Shown: positions 63,846 to 64,000 of the stretch, one piece after another | Layout: every line of letters begins with the position of its first letter | Numbering within the stretch: position 1 is the stretch's first letter | NCBI GenBank assembly: GCA_027082925.1 | Contig: JALWTD010000019.1 | Span: forward strand, 54,655 to 118,654 | DNA from: Flavobacteriaceae bacterium | GTDB lineage: Bacteria > Bacteroidota > Bacteroidia > Flavobacteriales > Flavobacteriaceae | Length of the DNA: 64,000 nucleotides | Reading direction: 5' to 3' | Notes under the pieces: model-generated | Databases searched by the model: none | What the model was told of the DNA's origin: nothing | What the model saw: only the letters and a program-made list of their open reading frames with translations | Made by a program: the position numbers and the translations under genes

Positions 63846-64000
63846 TCAATTTAAGTCTTCGTCTATGTCAATGTTTTTAGGAACTAAGACTAAGGCTTTT
63901 TTGTCCTGCTGTCCGTTATCTTGCGGTCTGTTATCTTGCGGTCGTGCTGTCCGTTATCTTGCGGTCTGTTATCTTGCTGTCCTCTATCTTGCAGTCCTGC
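63846..64000 (-). CDS. possible C-terminal end of a repeat-containing protein (partial, frame broken)
   Basis: On the minus strand a frame ends ALVLVPKNIDIDEDLN and stop TGA at 63848-63846. Upstream of it the 15-bp repeats read as QDNRP/QDNGQ pentapeptides, but an 8-nt unit at 63942-63949 shifts the frame, and a stop lies in the repeat just beyond. The other side of that unit is open in a different frame to the window edge (reading ...QQDNRPQDNGQHD). Either an indel in the repeat (biological or sequencing) breaks a gene, or the repeat is non-coding. No family recognised. Confidence 0.3.
63904..64000. repeat. 15-bp tandem repeats with 8-bp truncated units
   Basis: Five 15-bp units of the form TCYGTTATCTTGCGG lie at 63912-63926, 63927-63941, 63950-63964, 63965-63979 and 63980-63994 (the last more diverged). 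They are separated by 8-bp units TCCTGCTG (63904-63911) and TCGTGCTG (63942-63949), which look like a unit with 7 bp deleted. The array continues past the right edge. It is clearly richer in G+C than its surroundings. Confidence 0.9.

Noticed and set aside
63904..64000. CRISPR array
   Set aside because: The units are contiguous without unique spacers, only 15 bp long, and no cas gene is present.

Overview
The window is a low-GC (visibly about one third G+C) chromosomal segment of a bacterium in the phylum Bacteroidota, class Flavobacteriia. The evidence is the gene content (DUF3467 after rpoC, a long RpoB without a Shine-Dalgarno, an E1 alpha/beta fusion), promoters of the type TTTG, 19 nt, TAnnTTTG, the near absence of Shine-Dalgarno sequences except a very strong one before rpsU, and many signal peptides ending ...FAQ/...YSQ. 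A sediment or low-oxygen marine flavobacterium (Lutibacter-like) would fit, but the genus is a guess. No phage, insertion sequence or CRISPR array is visible.

Layout. 1-10.6 kb: end of an unknown gene, DUF2853 protein, sdaA, dnaK, a nitronate monooxygenase-like flavoprotein, a four-gene 2-oxoacid:ferredoxin oxidoreductase operon and, next to it, a fused E1 2-oxoacid dehydrogenase. 10.7-17.2 kb: uvrA, a LOG-family hydrolase and an M1-peptidase-like protein that has lost its zinc site. 17.2-23.9 kb: PspC-like protein, K+ channel/TrkA-N protein, AGCS symporter, helix-hairpin-helix protein, acyl-CoA dehydrogenase, rpsU, a XerC/D recombinase and a ribosome hibernation factor. 23.9-37.3 kb: the classical tRNA-tuf-secE-nusG-rplKAJL-rpoBC block. 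37.4-50.1 kb: BtuB-like receptor, Mpo1-like protein, peroxiredoxin-like protein, hutH, TlpA-like lipoprotein, NAD(P)HX repair enzyme, accA, a DMT permease, LptF/G-family permease, tgt, M20 amidohydrolase.

50.2-63.8 kb is the special region: two NHL beta-propeller proteins, four multiheme c-type cytochromes (34 CXXCH plus two CX3CH motifs in total), an outer-membrane beta-barrel, two paralogous small OB-fold proteins of the kind found with multiheme cytochromes, and a fused ResB-CcsA haem ligase. It looks like a complete trans-envelope electron conduit with its own maturation machinery.

The strongest new observation is regulatory. An FNR/CRP-type palindrome, TGAT-N4-ATCA, stands exactly 23 nt upstream of a TAnnTTTG -7 box at five promoters, and exactly 23 nt upstream of a degenerate one at a sixth. 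These are the ferredoxin oxidoreductase operon at 8 kb, three promoters in the cytochrome cluster, and both divergent promoters around 60.49 kb, which share one operator. This ties the cytochrome cluster, haem attachment and the oxygen-sensitive oxidoreductase into one apparent regulon, probably switched on by low oxygen. The regulator itself is not encoded here.

The window ends in 15-bp tandem repeats overlapping what may be the broken end of a gene on the minus strand. No gene-free stretch exceeds about 250 bases.
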